IMG/VR virus record: IMGVR_UViG_3300009159_005447
Coordinates: 1 to 64,000 of that record
Source: a virus
Length of the DNA: 64,000 nt
Reading direction: 5' to 3' (one strand)
The notes below the pieces were generated by a model, which searched no databases, was not told the origin of the DNA, and saw nothing but the letters and a program-made list of their open reading frames with translations. Each line of letters starts with the position of its first letter. Positions within the stretch are counted from its first letter, which is position 1. Below are positions 50,704 to 59,948 of the stretch, one piece after another. The position numbers and the translations under genes were made by a program.

Positions 50704-53700
50704 TTAGAACGTAGTCTCCCAGCCAACTATGCGGATCCAAATATTAGCTGATCCGTCGTAATTTGCTGTACAATAATAGAAATAAGTCGATCCATCCCAG
50801 GCCACATCGCCAGCTTGGTCGCCTACGCCGCCAACACTAGAAGCTGGTATGCTGGCTACGTACCTGCCAGGCGTTCCGGGGAACCCACTAGGACCAGTTG
50901 CACCAAGGCTACCAGTATATCCATATCCGCCCTGTGGACCAGCTGATCCAGCAGGCCCAGTTGCCCCATTAACGCCAGTTGCCCCAGCAACGCCAGTTGC
51001 ACCTCGCACGCCAGTGGCACCAGTGGCGCCCGCTGGGCCAGTGGCACCTGTAATACCAAACGGTCCAGTAGCACCAGTTAAACCAGTGGTACCAGTAGTA
51101 CCTGCAGGTCCAGTGGCACCTTGGTTGCCTTGCACACCAGTGGCACCTTGTCCACCAGCTGGTCCAATTGGACCACTAGGTCCAGTAGAACCAGGAGGAC
51201 CAACTAATCCTTGTACGCCTGTGGGACCAGTGGAACCCACACGATCAATGCCTGTAGCACCAGTTAAACCAGTAAGTCCAATTGGGCCTTCTGGACCAGT
51301 TGCCCCAGTTGTACCAAAGCTGCCAGTATATCCTGTATCACCACGATCGCCTTTACTGCCTATGTATCCAATTGGGCCTGTGGAACCCTGTGGCCCAACA
51401 ACAGTACCAGCACGGTACCAGCCCGATGATATAGACCAAACATATAATCCGCGGTCTGCGTCAACAATCCAAGCATCGCCGGGTAAGTTATTCACTGTTG
51501 GCAATTGACTGGCTAATGCCAATGATCCTTGGATGTTTAAACTAACACCAGTAGGTCCAGTTGCGCCCTGAGATCCTGTAAAGCCAATATCACCTTTAAC
51601 GCCAGTTGCGCCAAAACTTCCTGTGTACCCATATGGTCCAGTTGCGCCTTGGGATCCGGTGTAGCCTGTGGCACCAAATACACCAGTTGCGCCTGCAAGA
51701 CCGTTTGGTCCTCTAGCACCAGTGGCACCTGTTGGCCCTTCTAATCCCTGTGTACCTTGGTTGCCCTGAATACCTTGGTTACCCTGCGGACCTGTGGCAC
51801 CCGATGGCCCAAGTGGACCACTTGGGCCTAATAGACCGGTTGCGCCAACTACACCTTGTGCGCCAGTTAAACCTGTGGCACCCGTTACGCCAGTAGCCCC
51901 AGTGGCACCAAGCTCGCCAATTAAACCAGCAATACCTCTAGCACCGGTGGCGCCTTGATTACCAATTGGGCCAGTGGATCCCTGACTGCCTGTGTATCCA
52001 ATTGGTCCGCTGGGACCAGTGGATCCCACACCAGTGGCACCTAAACTACCTGTATATCCCTGTATTCCTCGGGGACCTGTTGCACCCAGCGGGCCCGAAG
52101 CACCACTCGGTCCTGAAATATTTCCAACATTGGTCCAGGTAGTACCGCTCCATACCCACAAATTATTAGTATCGGCAGTGATATACGAGTCACCAACAGC
52201 GCCAGTGTACGGTGCGGGCAATGCGGTGCTGTTAGCCAACGAGCCAATAATTTTAACGCTGGTTCCATCAGATCCACGTGGGCCTGTACTACCCTCTGGC
52301 CCAGTAGCGCCTGTTGCACCATCGGGTCCTGTTGCACCCTGTATACCTGTGGCACCAGTATCACCAACGCCCGTGGGTCCTTGACTACCAGTGAAACCAA
52401 TGTCGCCTGTTGCGCCAGTGGATCCTGTTGCGCCAGTGTCACCAATAACACCCTGACTACCTGCATATCCAAGTGGGCCTGTAGCACCTGTTTCGCCTTG
52501 GCTACCAACATATCCGTCTACGCCTTGACTGCCAGTATATCCAATGCTGCCAGTATATCCAATTGGGCCTGTGGAACCAGTATTACCAGACATACCAGTG
52601 GCACCGGGAACACCGGTAGCCCCTTCGATGCCCCGATCACCTTTAGCACCAGTTGCACCTAAGTCTCCCTGTGGCCCAACAACACCAGTGGCACCAGTTA
52701 AACCGTTTGTTCCACGTAGTCCTGTAGCACCTGTTTCGCCACGAGCACCAAATGGTCCAGTTGCACCGATTACGCCAGTTGCACCAATTACGCCAGTTGC
52801 ACCAATGGAACCTTGAGGTCCTTGATTTCCAGATATGCCACGTGGGCCGGTGGCACCAGTCGCACCGCCTGGGCCGCTAGCACCAGTAGGACCACCCGAC
52901 GGTCCAATTGGACCTTGCGGACCCGTGGCGCCCTGTGGACCAACTAGTTGTCCTAAATCTACCCACTCTGCACCAGAGTAGGCCCAGATACTTTGACCAA
53001 TAATGTAGGCATCTCCAGCATCTGCGCCAACTGGCAACCCAGACTGGTTATTCAGAAGTCCTAGCATACGTAGCATACCAATTGGCACGCCATTGATTGT
53101 AGTGCCAATCGGTAAGGAGATCTGTCCACCCACAGTTGTGTTTATAATATTTTCACCAATGCCCAGTGTATCATTTACACGCAAGTCGCTAATGTAAATC
53201 TTACCATCGTTGCCGGTAACTGGAACATTGTCTAAGTAAAGAGCACCACTGGCTCCTAGATATAAATCTTTAAATTGTTTTGACGTGCTACCAATGCTGT
53301 AAGTTTCGGTGCTTAATGGTAAAATGTCTGTGTTAACTTTGGTTAAGTCAACATTGCTGTTGCCCCCGCCCCCACCACTGGCTAATAATGCGTCAATCTG
53401 TGACTGTGTATAATAGTCATCTATAATGAACGCTGTATTCTGTTCTGTGCTGTCCGGAAACCGTATTGCCCCGGAAGTTTTAAAAATCCAGGTTTTATCT
53501 CCGCCACCATTGTAACCGGCAACAATAGATGCATTCTCGGGGCTCTGTACACTGTTGCCCGAGAATGTGATTAAACTATCGTTAAAGGAATCATCCCCGC
53601 CAACTGCTATATTGCCGTCGATGAGGTCCTGGAAATTTGAGTTGATCTTTGTAAAAGCCGTGCGTAGCGAATCGCCATCTCCACTACTTGGCCCAGATCC

Positions 53701-53727
53701 TGTGTCTACAAGTCTAATGTTACCCAT
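50704..53727 (-). CDS. Collagen-like tail fibre protein (1,007 aa)
   Basis: The N-terminal region (~1-260) starts [20 protein letters not shown] and has [14 protein letters not shown], a common phage structural opening, plus a [10 protein letters not shown] turn. Then ~700 residues of Gly-X-Y repeats rich in GATG, GSTG and GYTG follow. These are broken by two related modules (~490-535 and ~735-780, each with G-S-L-A and LWVWSGTTW-like strands). The ~65-residue C-terminus holds [14 protein letters not shown]. This is a trimeric fibre candidate. The same interruption module occurs in the partial fibre at base 1. Late promoter upstream. Confidence 0.85.
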   Translation of the reverse strand: MGNIRLVDTGSGPSSGDGDSLRTAFTKINSNFQDLIDGNIAVGGDDSFNDSLITFSGNSVQSPENASIVAGYNGGGDKTWIFKTSGAIRFPDSTEQNTAFIIDDYYTQSQIDALLASGGGGGNSNVDLTKVNTDILPLSTETYSIGSTSKQFKDLYLGASGALYLDNVPVTGNDGKIYISDLRVNDTLGIGENIINTTVGGQISLPIGTTINGVPIGMLRMLGLLNNQSGLPVGADAGDAYIIGQSIWAYSGAEWVDLGQLVGPQGATGPQGPIGPSGGPTGASGPGGATGATGPRGISGNQGPQGSIGATGVIGATGVIGATGPFGARGETGATGLRGTNGLTGATGVVGPQGDLGATGAKGDRGIEGATGVPGATGMSGNTGSTGPIGYTGSIGYTGSQGVDGYVGSQGETGATGPLGYAGSQGVIGDTGATGSTGATGDIGFTGSQGPTGVGDTGATGIQGATGPDGATGATGPEGSTGPRGSDGTSVKIIGSLANSTALPAPYTGAVGDSYITADTNNLWVWSGTTWTNVGNISGPSGASGPLGATGPRGIQGYTGSLGATGVGSTGPSGPIGYTGSQGSTGPIGNQGATGARGIAGLIGELGATGATGVTGATGLTGAQGVVGATGLLGPSGPLGPSGATGPQGNQGIQGNQGTQGLEGPTGATGARGPNGLAGATGVFGATGYTGSQGATGPYGYTGSFGATGVKGDIGFTGSQGATGPTGVSLNIQGSLALASQLPTVNNLPGDAWIVDADRGLYVWSISSGWYRAGTVVGPQGSTGPIGYIGSKGDRGDTGYTGSFGTTGATGPEGPIGLTGLTGATGIDRVGSTGPTGVQGLVGPPGSTGPSGPIGPAGGQGATGVQGNQGATGPAGTTGTTGLTGATGPFGITGATGPAGATGATGVRGATGVAGATGVNGATGPAGSAGPQGGYGYTGSLGATGPSGFPGTPGRYVASIPASSVGGVGDQAGDVAWDGSTYFYYCTANYDGSANIWIRIVGWETTF

Positions 53728-53738
53728 ATATTGTGTCC

Positions 53739-53756
53739 TATAAACAGTATTTATAG
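53739..53756 (-). promoter_or_regulatory. T4-type late promoter in an inverted repeat (CTATAAATAC)
   Basis: The extended core (53747-53756) lies inside the palindrome CCTATAAA/TTTATAGG, 20 bp upstream of the fibre start. Confidence 0.7.
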
Positions 53757-53772
53757 GATATATGCGATTAGG

Positions 53773-54096
53773 TCAGATGCTAAAACTGCTACCGCAACCG
53801 CAGGTTGACTGTGCATTTGGGTTTGTTATAACAAATTCCTTGGCCCAAAGTTCGTCTTTAAACCCTATGGAAGAGCCGTCTAAGTACATTGCACTCATTG
53901 AGTCAACTAGTATTTTAAACGTTGCACAGTCAATGACGTGATCGTCTTCGTTGGCTATTTCGTCTAGTGTAAATCCATAACTAAACCCCGAACAGCCACC
54001 ACCTTGCACAAATATGCGTAGTTTAAGATCGGGGTTGCCTTCATCTGCCAGGATATCGCGTATTCTTTCCTGTGCTGTATCTTGTACTGTGATCAT
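53773..54096 (-). CDS. A-type Fe-S carrier (IscA/ErpA)
   Basis: The 107-residue protein has the three conserved cysteines C35 (GGGCSGF), C99 and C101 (TCGCGSSFSI), with normal family length. It delivers Fe-S clusters to target proteins; possible clients here are the Rieske and radical SAM enzymes. It overlaps the SOD gene by 4 bases. Phage IscA/ErpA-like proteins are known from some T4-like phages. Confidence 0.93.
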   Translation of the reverse strand: MITVQDTAQERIRDILADEGNPDLKLRIFVQGGGCSGFSYGFTLDEIANEDDHVIDCATFKILVDSMSAMYLDGSSIGFKDELWAKEFVITNPNAQSTCGCGSSFSI

Positions 54097-54653
54097 TTAA
54101 TGCCGCCGTAGATTCTGCGATTGATTTTTTCCCAATCAATACAACGCCATATATTGTCTAGATATTTTTCTTTATTGCTGGCATAATCCAGGGCCCAGGA
54201 GTGTTCCCACCAGTCAATAAGTAGAGCTATATCCTTTTTAATCACGTGATTACGAATGGTTTTGATTTCACCACTGCGTGACATATAGACCCAACCCGAA
54301 CCTTGTATACCCATTGCTGTTTTTTTAACTTCATCTTTGAAGCGATCAAAACTGGTCCAGCGACGGTTAATAAGTCCAAGACTGGTGCCGTGCGGTTTAT
54401 TACCATTGCGAGGATTCATTAATTGTGTAAAATAAACGTTGTGCAGGTAAGCGCCAGCTTCATTAAACGCAGGATCTCCCTGGCCTGCATTGTAACGATC
54501 AACATAGCCTTTATATAACTTGCCGTAATGATAATTCACAGCGGCCATACTTAAAACAGGAGACAGTCCGTCTCTAGGATAAGGTAATTTTGCTTGTTCC
54601 AACGTTGGTCCGCTTTTAGCTTCGACCAAATTAATTGCTCTACGTAAATCCAT
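54093..54653 (-). CDS. Fe/Mn superoxide dismutase-like protein
   Basis: The 186-residue protein keeps all four metal ligands: H42 (NYHYGK), H71 (LHNVYF), D147 and H151 (D-W-W-E-H). L-P-Y at 23-25 and W-E-H-S-W-A-L-D-Y match the SOD core. It is compact and has a short extra N-terminus (~20 residues). Activity is plausible given conserved ligands, but some T4-like phage relatives are diverged. It overlaps infA by one base and the IscA gene by four, forming a coupled trio. Confidence 0.88.
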   Translation of the reverse strand: MDLRRAINLVEAKSGPTLEQAKLPYPRDGLSPVLSMAAVNYHYGKLYKGYVDRYNAGQGDPAFNEAGAYLHNVYFTQLMNPRNGNKPHGTSLGLINRRWTSFDRFKDEVKKTAMGIQGSGWVYMSRSGEIKTIRNHVIKKDIALLIDWWEHSWALDYASNKEKYLDNIWRCIDWEKINRRIYGGIK

Positions 54654-54877
54654 TACTTATTACGGTATACCACTCGACCACGATGCATATCATACGGACT
54701 CATTTCAATATCAACACTGTCCCCTAATAGGATTTGAATATTGTGTTGACGTAACTTTCCGCCGATGGTGGCAATAATCTTATGATTTTTGTTATCGTTT
54801 AATACTACTCTAAACATCGCATTGGGCAATACTTCCTCAACTTTGCCTTGTGTGCGAATCATATCTTCTTTAGCCAA
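54653..54877 (-). CDS. infA: Translation initiation factor IF-1
   Basis: The 74-residue S1-fold protein starts with A-K-E-D (TTG start at 54877, AGGAG nine bases upstream). It has the usual IF-1 pattern: G-K-V-E-E-V-L-P-N-A-M-F-R-V, I-A-T-I-G-G-K-L-R and G-D-x-V. IF-1 blocks the ribosomal A site during initiation. A TTG start matches weak initiation control. A late-type core precedes it, so the factor would be made late. Phage IF-1 is rare. Confidence 0.95.
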   Translation of the reverse strand: MAKEDMIRTQGKVEEVLPNAMFRVVLNDNKNHKIIATIGGKLRQHNIQILLGDSVDIEMSPYDMHRGRVVYRNK

Positions 54878-54899
54878 GTGGCACTTCTCCTTTAAAAAT

Positions 54900-54907
54900 G
54901 TATTTAG
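54900..54907 (-). promoter_or_regulatory. Late-type promoter core for infA (CTAAATAC)
   Basis: The core lies 22 bp before the TTG start and overlaps the stop of the 54904 gene. Confidence 0.55.
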
Positions 54908-55251
54908 CGACTATCTAGCTCAATTACCGTTGACTCCACGACTTTAGCTAGGTTTAAAGCCGCTTGTTTGTTTAAAATGATGTGATGTTCTTGGCGGTTA
55001 ACACCGTTGACTAAGACATTCCACGCTGTTCTGAAACGATTAAATTTTTTGTCCCAGAACGGTGTCCACGTATCAACGTAGAAGCCAACTTCTACATCCT
55101 GTGTTTCTTTGTCGCCATTAACTTCAATCCACATTTTTACACTGTGCTCGGTACTGCTACAATCACATTCAATGTGATAGTTTTTAGCATCACCGTAATC
55201 CCCAGCTAGAGAAATACCACGAGCTGGTGTTTGTGCCTTGAGTGCGGTCAT
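54904..55251 (-). CDS. Conserved hypothetical phage protein (115 aa)
   Basis: The protein has an N-terminal segment with C-D-C-S (~30) and a beta-rich core (VKMWIEVNGDKETQDVEVGF, VDTWTPFWDKKFNRFRTAWN) and ends in a short helix. The same layout appears in many T4-like environmental phages. It overlaps its upstream neighbour by 4 bases. No function is known. Confidence 0.75.
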   Translation of the reverse strand: MTALKAQTPARGISLAGDYGDAKNYHIECDCSSTEHSVKMWIEVNGDKETQDVEVGFYVDTWTPFWDKKFNRFRTAWNVLVNGVNRQEHHIILNKQAALNLAKVVESTVIELDSR

Positions 55252-55412
55252 TTTTTTCCTTGTTGATATTTAAATTCGCGCTTTAACCAGTACTTGTACC
55301 TGTCCCAATACTCTTTTATAGAATAGGGCAATTCGCGGTGCATAAGTCTTTCTTCTGCATTGTCTATCCAAATATTTCTAACCCAACCACGAAATTTGGT
55401 ATCTTTTTTCAT
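55248..55412 (-). CDS. Small basic phage protein (54 aa)
   Basis: The frame from ATG 55412 (MKKDTKFRGWVRNIWIDNAE) is strongly basic and aromatic (EYWDRYKYWLKREFKYQ). It starts one base after the upstream stop and overlaps the next start by 4 bases. Short proteins of this kind accompany the 55414-type gene in T4-like phages. Function unknown. Confidence 0.75.
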   Translation of the reverse strand: MKKDTKFRGWVRNIWIDNAEERLMHRELPYSIKEYWDRYKYWLKREFKYQQGKK

Positions 55413-55413
55413 T

Positions 55414-56250
55414 TTAAGTCCACAGGCTTTGGCGAATCTTAATAAGACGAATCATCATACGTTCGTCTTCGTCTTCGTATTGCTTTTCAATCTTTGCAGA
55501 AAGTTTAAGTGCTCTGGTAGATTCTGCACGTTCCTTGGCATTGGCATCATCAGCGCCAAGTATTGCGTCAGGATCTGCTTGACGTCGACGCTCGCAGACT
55601 GCACTCCATCCGCTGACATCGTGTACATCTGGTCTGTTAGGATACTCTTCTTTCCACCAATAGTACAAATCAAGAATCTCACGTGCCGACACTGCCTGTT
55701 GAGTTGGTTTGTTGTAGTCTTTGTGTGTGGGTAAGTAGCTGAAACTAGAACCCATAGTTAGACTGGATGCCCATTCTAAATATTCAACACCGGCTTCGGG
55801 ATTACGCCAAGTTCTCCAACGTAGCCAACCACTGCGCCACCAAGGTACATTGTACTTGGTCTTAGCCTCGTCACTCCACAAACAGTGATGCCACGCTTGT
55901 TCTATTTCAACAAAATCTACTAACTCGTTAAAAAGACAAGGGAGAAAGCGGCTGCCAACATCTGACCAAGTACCAGGCTTGATATCCCTAGGGTGAGCAG
56001 TAAGGCTATGACTGCGACTAATCCAACGGTTATTAATATAGTAACGTACATCATTTAATCGATCCGGAATGTAGTAAACAGTTTTTTGAAGGTAGTCCAA
56101 TAGCTCTTCGGCAATCCAGTATCGAACAGGATGTTCCGCTTTAGCAGTTCGTGTCCAGTTTCCCCAGCCTTGGCTGGTTAAAGCACCGGGCTTGGGAGTC
56201 TTTCTTATCCAGTCCGCAAAGGCACTGTTTGACCAATAACTACTTCTCAT
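55414..56250 (-). CDS. Conserved T4-like phage protein (278 aa)
   Basis: The protein begins MRSSYWSNSAFADWIRKTPK and is very rich in Trp and Arg (GWGNWTRTAKAEHP, WWRSGWLRWRTW). Its C-terminal half carries a helical basic tail (DANAKERAESTRAL). I recognise this family from T4-like environmental phages; its role is not known. ATGA overlap with the upstream gene. Likely cytoplasmic, possibly nucleic-acid related. Confidence 0.78.
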   Translation of the reverse strand: MRSSYWSNSAFADWIRKTPKPGALTSQGWGNWTRTAKAEHPVRYWIAEELLDYLQKTVYYIPDRLNDVRYYINNRWISRSHSLTAHPRDIKPGTWSDVGSRFLPCLFNELVDFVEIEQAWHHCLWSDEAKTKYNVPWWRSGWLRWRTWRNPEAGVEYLEWASSLTMGSSFSYLPTHKDYNKPTQQAVSAREILDLYYWWKEEYPNRPDVHDVSGWSAVCERRRQADPDAILGADDANAKERAESTRALKLSAKIEKQYEDEDERMMIRLIKIRQSLWT

Positions 56251-56606
56251 TTCTTTTCCGTGTATGCGTCTAGTAGAGCCGCCATAAAATCAGTTCTTTC
56301 AACTTCACTGAGTGCTGTTGAATCTTTATCCACTGCAAATCTTGTAACAGAGTTGTTAGATTTAATTCCTACTACCAAATCTTTAAAAGTTTTGGCCTGG
56401 GCAACAAATTCTCCACCAACGTAGGCATAATAGACGTTGTCAATTTTTTCTACCTTTAGCTCAACTGCTTCATCAGAATCAGTTTCTTTATTGTGTTCAT
56501 CGATTACGGCATCAATGATGCTGTGCATCATTGTTATTTTACCCAACCAATAGCATACAATGCCGTAGACAAGAAGTGCAATGATTGTCAGCCAATCAAA
56601 CTCCAT
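56247..56606 (-). CDS. Small membrane protein (119 aa)
   Basis: The protein has one N-terminal membrane helix (MEFDWLTIIALLVYGIVCYWL), then an acidic part with a beta-hairpin (YYAYVGGEFVAQAKTFKDL). Similar genes neighbour the 55414-type gene in phages. Overlaps the next gene by 4 bases. Function unknown. Confidence 0.72.
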   Translation of the reverse strand: MEFDWLTIIALLVYGIVCYWLGKITMMHSIIDAVIDEHNKETDSDEAVELKVEKIDNVYYAYVGGEFVAQAKTFKDLVVGIKSNNSVTRFAVDKDSTALSEVERTDFMAALLDAYTEKK

Positions 56607-56607
56607 A

Positions 56608-57114
56608 TCACTCTCCTTGGTTATATGCTACAATGAAATCCCTTAACGCTTGTTCAATGTATCGATTGAGTGTAATGTCTTGCAAGTGTGCATTCTTCAT
56701 TGCGGCAAACAGCAAGTCATCTTCAAGATCCAATTCAATTTGAACACGGGTATCGTATTCAGTGCCGGCAACAATGGCTGTGCATTTTTCTATGTAGTCT
56801 GCTGCCACATCTAATTCGATGAATTTTTTATCATCATAGGACGTCAACGGATCAATGCCACGTTTGGCTGCTTCGGCAAAGTACGATTCCTTGTATTCGG
56901 GGTTAAACCAAACGTAGGACCTTTCGTTTTTGTAGTCGTGTACTTCGGCAATGTATACGTTGTCGGGGCCATCAAAAACAATGTTGGCAGAATACAAATC
57001 GGGGTGGTCGCTGTCTAACCATCTTGCGTCGGGACTAAAACAATCCCAACCGTAGGGGCTGCCTCCGGTAATACGATGTCCAATAGCTGTGTTAAAACGT
57101 TCCACGGTAACCAT
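56608..57114 (-). CDS. Hypothetical protein with ribbon-helix-helix-like C-terminus
   Basis: The 168-residue protein has an N-terminal beta-rich domain (~1-70, TGGSPYGWDCFSPDARWLDS). Its C-terminal segment (~125-165) follows the ribbon-helix-helix plan 'strand V-Q-I-E-L-D-L, helix, turn L-Q-D-I-T-L-N-R-Y-I, helix', suggesting a DNA-binding module. First gene behind the sigma-70 promoter at 57147. Function unknown; may be a regulator. Confidence 0.7.
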   Translation of the reverse strand: MVTVERFNTAIGHRITGGSPYGWDCFSPDARWLDSDHPDLYSANIVFDGPDNVYIAEVHDYKNERSYVWFNPEYKESYFAEAAKRGIDPLTSYDDKKFIELDVAADYIEKCTAIVAGTEYDTRVQIELDLEDDLLFAAMKNAHLQDITLNRYIEQALRDFIVAYNQGE

Positions 57115-57146
57115 TTTTTACTCCTAGTAGGTTAATTGATAGCTGT

Positions 57147-57175
57147 ATTTTACTTGAAAATTTGCCCGATGTCAA
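57147..57175 (-). promoter_or_regulatory. Sigma-70 promoter (TTGACA-17-TAAAAT)
   Basis: Consensus -35 and near-consensus -10 at 17 bp, reading into the coupled run 57114-54904. Confidence 0.88.
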
Positions 57176-57180
57176 GCAAG

Positions 57181-57354
57181 TTATGCCCATTTTAGTCTAA
57201 ATAATGTGGCGTGTTCGTCGTCGTTGAAAATAAAACGGTAATTTTGAGCAGGCCAGTCGGTTTCAACAGTCCATATGGATCTTGGTAAATGTTCCAGGCA
57301 CCAGGTGATGGCGCCAGCGGTACGTTTAGACTCCTGAATATGGATTGTAATCAT
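57181..57354 (-). CDS. Small paralogue of the 'F-x-L-K/R-W' family (57 aa)
   Basis: The frame MITIHIQESKRTAGAITWCL ends with R-F-I-F-N-D-D-E-H-A-T-L-F-R-L-K-W-A. It belongs to the same family as the genes at 58992, 59303, 59527, 59766 and 59945: short N-terminal strand, W-helix, and a terminal strand-helix with F-x-L-K-W. It starts 29 bases inside the DD-peptidase gene without a clear ribosome binding site. Function unknown. Confidence 0.68.
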   Translation of the reverse strand: MITIHIQESKRTAGAITWCLEHLPRSIWTVETDWPAQNYRFIFNDDEHATLFRLKWA

Positions 57355-58168
57355 AATTGATAATTGGACCTTTTTGATCTAAGGGGTTAACATAGGTGTG
57401 AATTAAATTTCTAGCTTCGTAATCTCGTCGTTGCTTGCTGGGTTCCCCTAGGATAACAACTGCGTATTGATGGCCAGCACGTTCGACTAACATAGCCAGG
57501 CACCGGCCGGCACGGTTGGTGAATCCTGTTTTACTAACAACAATATTATCAAACTCGTCTAAAATAACTTTGTTGGTATTACTGATGCTGACAGTTCGAA
57601 TTTTCTTTCCCTGTAGAGTTTCTAACTCTACTTCGGGGCGACTACTCAATGCACGAATGTCGGGGTATGTGCCGGCGGCCGCAACCATTTTTACAATGTC
57701 TCGGGCTGTGGCACTGTTGCCAGCACCAAGACCGGTTGGGTCTTGAAATTCTGCTGTCCACATTCCCAGACTACGTGCTTTGTCGTTCATCGAACGAATA
57801 AAGGTTTGACGATCACCTAGAAAGTTCTTGCTGAGTAATTCAGCGGCATAGTTGTCACTGCGAACTAATGTTAGCTTCAACAATTCGCCTACAGTATACT
57901 CCCTGCGTCCCATATACGGAGACTTCAATGAAATCTTACGAAGGGGATTGGGCATCTGATCCAACACAACCATTGCTGTCATCAATTTGGTAATACTGGC
58001 CATACTACGGACAACATTGGCATTTTTCTCAAGGGCCACTGAATTTGTGTCAGAGTTCATTACTACAATACTATGTTCGGGTACTGGCACAGCCGCTTTT
58101 TGTTTCTTTGCGGCTTCTGCGTTAAAGATCGAAATGCTTATTAATATTGTTATTATAAATCTTTTCAT
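57326..58168 (-). CDS. Serine-type D-Ala-D-Ala carboxypeptidase/endopeptidase (PBP7-like)
   Basis: The 280-residue precursor has a signal peptide (~1-19) and all active-site motifs of the SxxK peptidases: S58-x-x-K61 (SITK), S104-D-N106 and K213-T-G215 (SKTGFTN). It resembles PbpG/DacA-type periplasmic enzymes that trim peptidoglycan peptides. In a phage it could loosen the cell wall or alter it against other phages. No C-terminal membrane anchor is visible. Confidence 0.93.
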   Translation of the reverse strand: MKRFIITILISISIFNAEAAKKQKAAVPVPEHSIVVMNSDTNSVALEKNANVVRSMASITKLMTAMVVLDQMPNPLRKISLKSPYMGRREYTVGELLKLTLVRSDNYAAELLSKNFLGDRQTFIRSMNDKARSLGMWTAEFQDPTGLGAGNSATARDIVKMVAAAGTYPDIRALSSRPEVELETLQGKKIRTVSISNTNKVILDEFDNIVVSKTGFTNRAGRCLAMLVERAGHQYAVVILGEPSKQRRDYEARNLIHTYVNPLDQKGPIINYDYNPYSGV

Positions 58169-58467
58169 ATGTAAGTTAACCTGAATAACGTTATAGCACC
58201 TTCATCATAAAAATCAAGATGGATCTGTTCTTCATAGTATCCCCCGGACATTTTTGGAACATATTCTCTATGCCGCCTGACTGTAAATCCCAATGTGCGT
58301 TTCATCTTGTCACGGACTAACAACACACTAGGACTATCTCTATAACGGTTAGCGATCTTATTATAAATTACTGCCCATTCCTGCTCAGTGAACTTGATAG
58401 TGCTAGATATCGCCTTCTCGTTCTCTATACTCTCGTCTTGCTTTGGCCAATGTAAAGATTTTACCAT
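58165..58467 (-). CDS. Small hypothetical protein with paralogue-like C-terminus
   Basis: Start uncertain. I choose ATG 58467 (MVKSLHWPKQDES), nine bases after GGGA, which overlaps the phosphatase gene by 65 bases; 58473 and 58494 are alternatives. The ~100-residue product has a helical part (FTEQEWAVIYNKIANRYRD) and ends I-H-L-D-F-Y-D-E-G-A-I-T-L-F-R-L-T-Y-I, the same closing pattern as the neighbouring paralogue family. Overlaps the DD-peptidase start (ATGA). Function unknown. Confidence 0.6.
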   Translation of the reverse strand: MVKSLHWPKQDESIENEKAISSTIKFTEQEWAVIYNKIANRYRDSPSVLLVRDKMKRTLGFTVRRHREYVPKMSGGYYEEQIHLDFYDEGAITLFRLTYI

Positions 58468-58933
58468 TGTCATCTTCCCATTCTGCTGGTACACCGTTAA
58501 TAGTATGTGGCTCTTGTTCGTCGTAGAGCCAGCCTAACACTCGCATCATTTTGTGCTTGACTAGCAGATTTGGACTGCGAAATGCTTCACAATCGTCAAA
58601 GCCCATCATAACACCAATTTCACAAACTGCACCACTACGGCAAACACCTGCGTGACAATGTACAACTACATTCATTCTATTTAGTAGGGCGTGTTGCAGT
58701 AATTCTACCAGCCGTTGTGCTTGCTCATCACTGCATCTGAATGCTTCGTCAATGGTGTAGTCGTTGGCTTCGATATCAAGGAATTCAAATTGATGAGTTT
58801 CTTTGAATTTGTGCATAGGGACGGGAAACTCCATACACGGGTCAACAATTTGAATCAACATACTATTTTCGCCAGCATTATGGTGACGTCCTCTTGGGAT
58901 ATCAACAAGTGCTACGTTTTCGATCCAGGGCAT
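58403..58933 (-). CDS. Dual-specificity/tyrosine phosphatase-like protein
   Basis: The 176-residue protein has the phosphatase signature C93-x5-R99 in V-H-C-H-A-G-V-C-R-S-G, with a likely general acid upstream (FEFLDIEAND) and a helical C-terminus. Cys-dependent phosphatases of this kind occur in T4-like environmental phages. It has a perfect sigma-70 promoter, so it is probably an early host-signalling effector. Substrate unknown. Confidence 0.87.
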   Translation of the reverse strand: MPWIENVALVDIPRGRHHNAGENSMLIQIVDPCMEFPVPMHKFKETHQFEFLDIEANDYTIDEAFRCSDEQAQRLVELLQHALLNRMNVVVHCHAGVCRSGAVCEIGVMMGFDDCEAFRSPNLLVKHKMMRVLGWLYDEQEPHTINGVPAEWEDDNGKIFTLAKARREYREREGDI

Positions 58934-58955
58934 AATTACTCCTATGTGATAATAT

Positions 58956-58984
58956 ATTATACACTATTTCAGTGTGTTTGTCAA
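58956..58984 (-). promoter_or_regulatory. Perfect sigma-70 promoter (TTGACA-17-TATAAT)
   Basis: Exact consensus with 17-bp spacing, reading into the phosphatase gene. Confidence 0.93.
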
Positions 58985-58991
58985 TGGGGTA

Positions 58992-59300
58992 TTACGCTAC
59001 CCATTTTAGTGCAAAATAAACTGCATCTTCTTTACTTTCGAATAAAAATTCCCGCCCGTTTCTTTTAAACTGCTGTTGGCAATGTTCTTCCAACCAAACA
59101 GTAATATCAACGGCGTGTCGGTTATCCTGCAGTCTTGACAAGGTCACAGGTGTCCAACCGGATTGTTCCAACATTGACCATAATATTCCGCGGTCTATTT
59201 CCTTGGCCATCCGTTCGGCTGCTTTATTGGCTATTGCTTGTTCTAAAGTGTCACGATCTAAAGACTCACGAGACCAAGCCATTGCACGTTTCTTTTGCAC
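58992..59300 (-). CDS. Paralogue family member (102 aa), GTG start
   Basis: The start GTG at 59300 is placed because GGAGGAA lies seven bases upstream, overlapping the previous gene's stop; the ATG frames at 59342 and 59282 lack this. The longer N-terminal helix (ESLDRDTLEQAIANKAAERM) is unlike the other paralogues. The end ITVWLEEHCQQQFKR...EFLFESKEDAVYFALKWVA carries the family closing motif. Function unknown. Confidence 0.7.
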   Translation of the reverse strand: MQKKRAMAWSRESLDRDTLEQAIANKAAERMAKEIDRGILWSMLEQSGWTPVTLSRLQDNRHAVDITVWLEEHCQQQFKRNGREFLFESKEDAVYFALKWVA

Positions 59301-59302
59301 AA

Positions 59303-59536
59303 TTATTCCTCCGACCAACGTAGCATAAACATAGTTAGACATTGTGGGTTATGTAGTTGCCAACCATTGTAGGCTGTTCTTCGACCTACCTGATGTTCTT
59401 CAACCCACTGATCTATCTCCAACAATACCGAATCGTCGGGCGCAAAGGACCAGCTGGCCACACCAAGTTGATCTTTGTCTACCCAAATTTCCACGTAATT
59501 TTTTACGTGTTTTCGGGTAATAACTTTTAAGCCCAT
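59303..59536 (-). CDS. Paralogue family member (77 aa)
   Basis: The start is ATG 59536 (MGLKVITRKHVKNYVEIWVD), 10 bases inside the upstream gene; TTG 59545 is rejected. It contains W-V-E-E-H, G-W-Q-L-H-N-P-Q-C-L-T-M-F-M-L-R-W near the end, the family pattern of a Trp-containing helix and terminal F-x-L-R-W. Function unknown. Confidence 0.7.
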   Translation of the reverse strand: MGLKVITRKHVKNYVEIWVDKDQLGVASWSFAPDDSVLLEIDQWVEEHQVGRRTAYNGWQLHNPQCLTMFMLRWSEE

Positions 59537-59769
59537 TTTAAACAAAACAATGTGAGGGATTCGTGGTTGGGAATGTCCACTGTCATTCCTTCTTTTTTAC
59601 AATTATGTTCTTCACACCAATGGACTAGTTCTTCGTAATGGTTATACCAATACGAAATATCAGTTAGCACAATCAAATGGGAGTTGGGTGATTCTTGAAG
59701 TCCGTCTGCCAAGTACGCCGGGGCAATTATAAATCGCTGTTCTTTCCAGCTTTGCATTATGTCTGTCAT
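59527..59769 (-). CDS. Paralogue family member (80 aa)
   Basis: I start at ATG 59769 (MTDIMQSWKEQRFIIAPAYL), which overlaps the upstream stop by 4 bases. It has W-C-E-E-H-N-C and ends V-D-I-P-N-H-E-S-L-T-L-F-C-L-K-W-A. Family layout identical to its neighbours. Function unknown. Confidence 0.72.
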   Translation of the reverse strand: MTDIMQSWKEQRFIIAPAYLADGLQESPNSHLIVLTDISYWYNHYEELVHWCEEHNCKKEGMTVDIPNHESLTLFCLKWA

Positions 59770-59948
59770 TGCCATCTCAACATAAACATCAGTGCTTCTT
59801 TTTCGTCACCAAAGAAGAAATCAATTTTTGTATTGTCATAGGTATTGTATCCGTCTTGGTGCATATCGTTAGTGATGTAACTTGGACAATTTTCTTTTGC
59901 CCAGGTCATTGCTTCCCAGACTGGATCATAGGGTAATGTAACAATCAT
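59766..59948 (-). CDS. Paralogue family member (60 aa)
   Basis: The protein MIVTLPYDPVWEAMTWAKEN ends I-D-F-F-F-G-D-E-K-E-A-L-M-F-M-L-R-W-Q. It is closest in plan to the member at 57181 (W-helix near residue 15, F-F-G-D-E before the closing motif). ATGA overlaps on both sides. Function unknown. Confidence 0.72.
   Translation of the reverse strand: MIVTLPYDPVWEAMTWAKENCPSYITNDMHQDGYNTYDNTKIDFFFGDEKEALMFMLRWQ

Noticed and set aside
50849-51508. A 219-codon plus-strand frame rich in Pro, Val and Ala
   Set aside because: It is the exact antisense of collagen Gly-X-Y repeats, which always give long open frames; no ribosome binding site or promoter.
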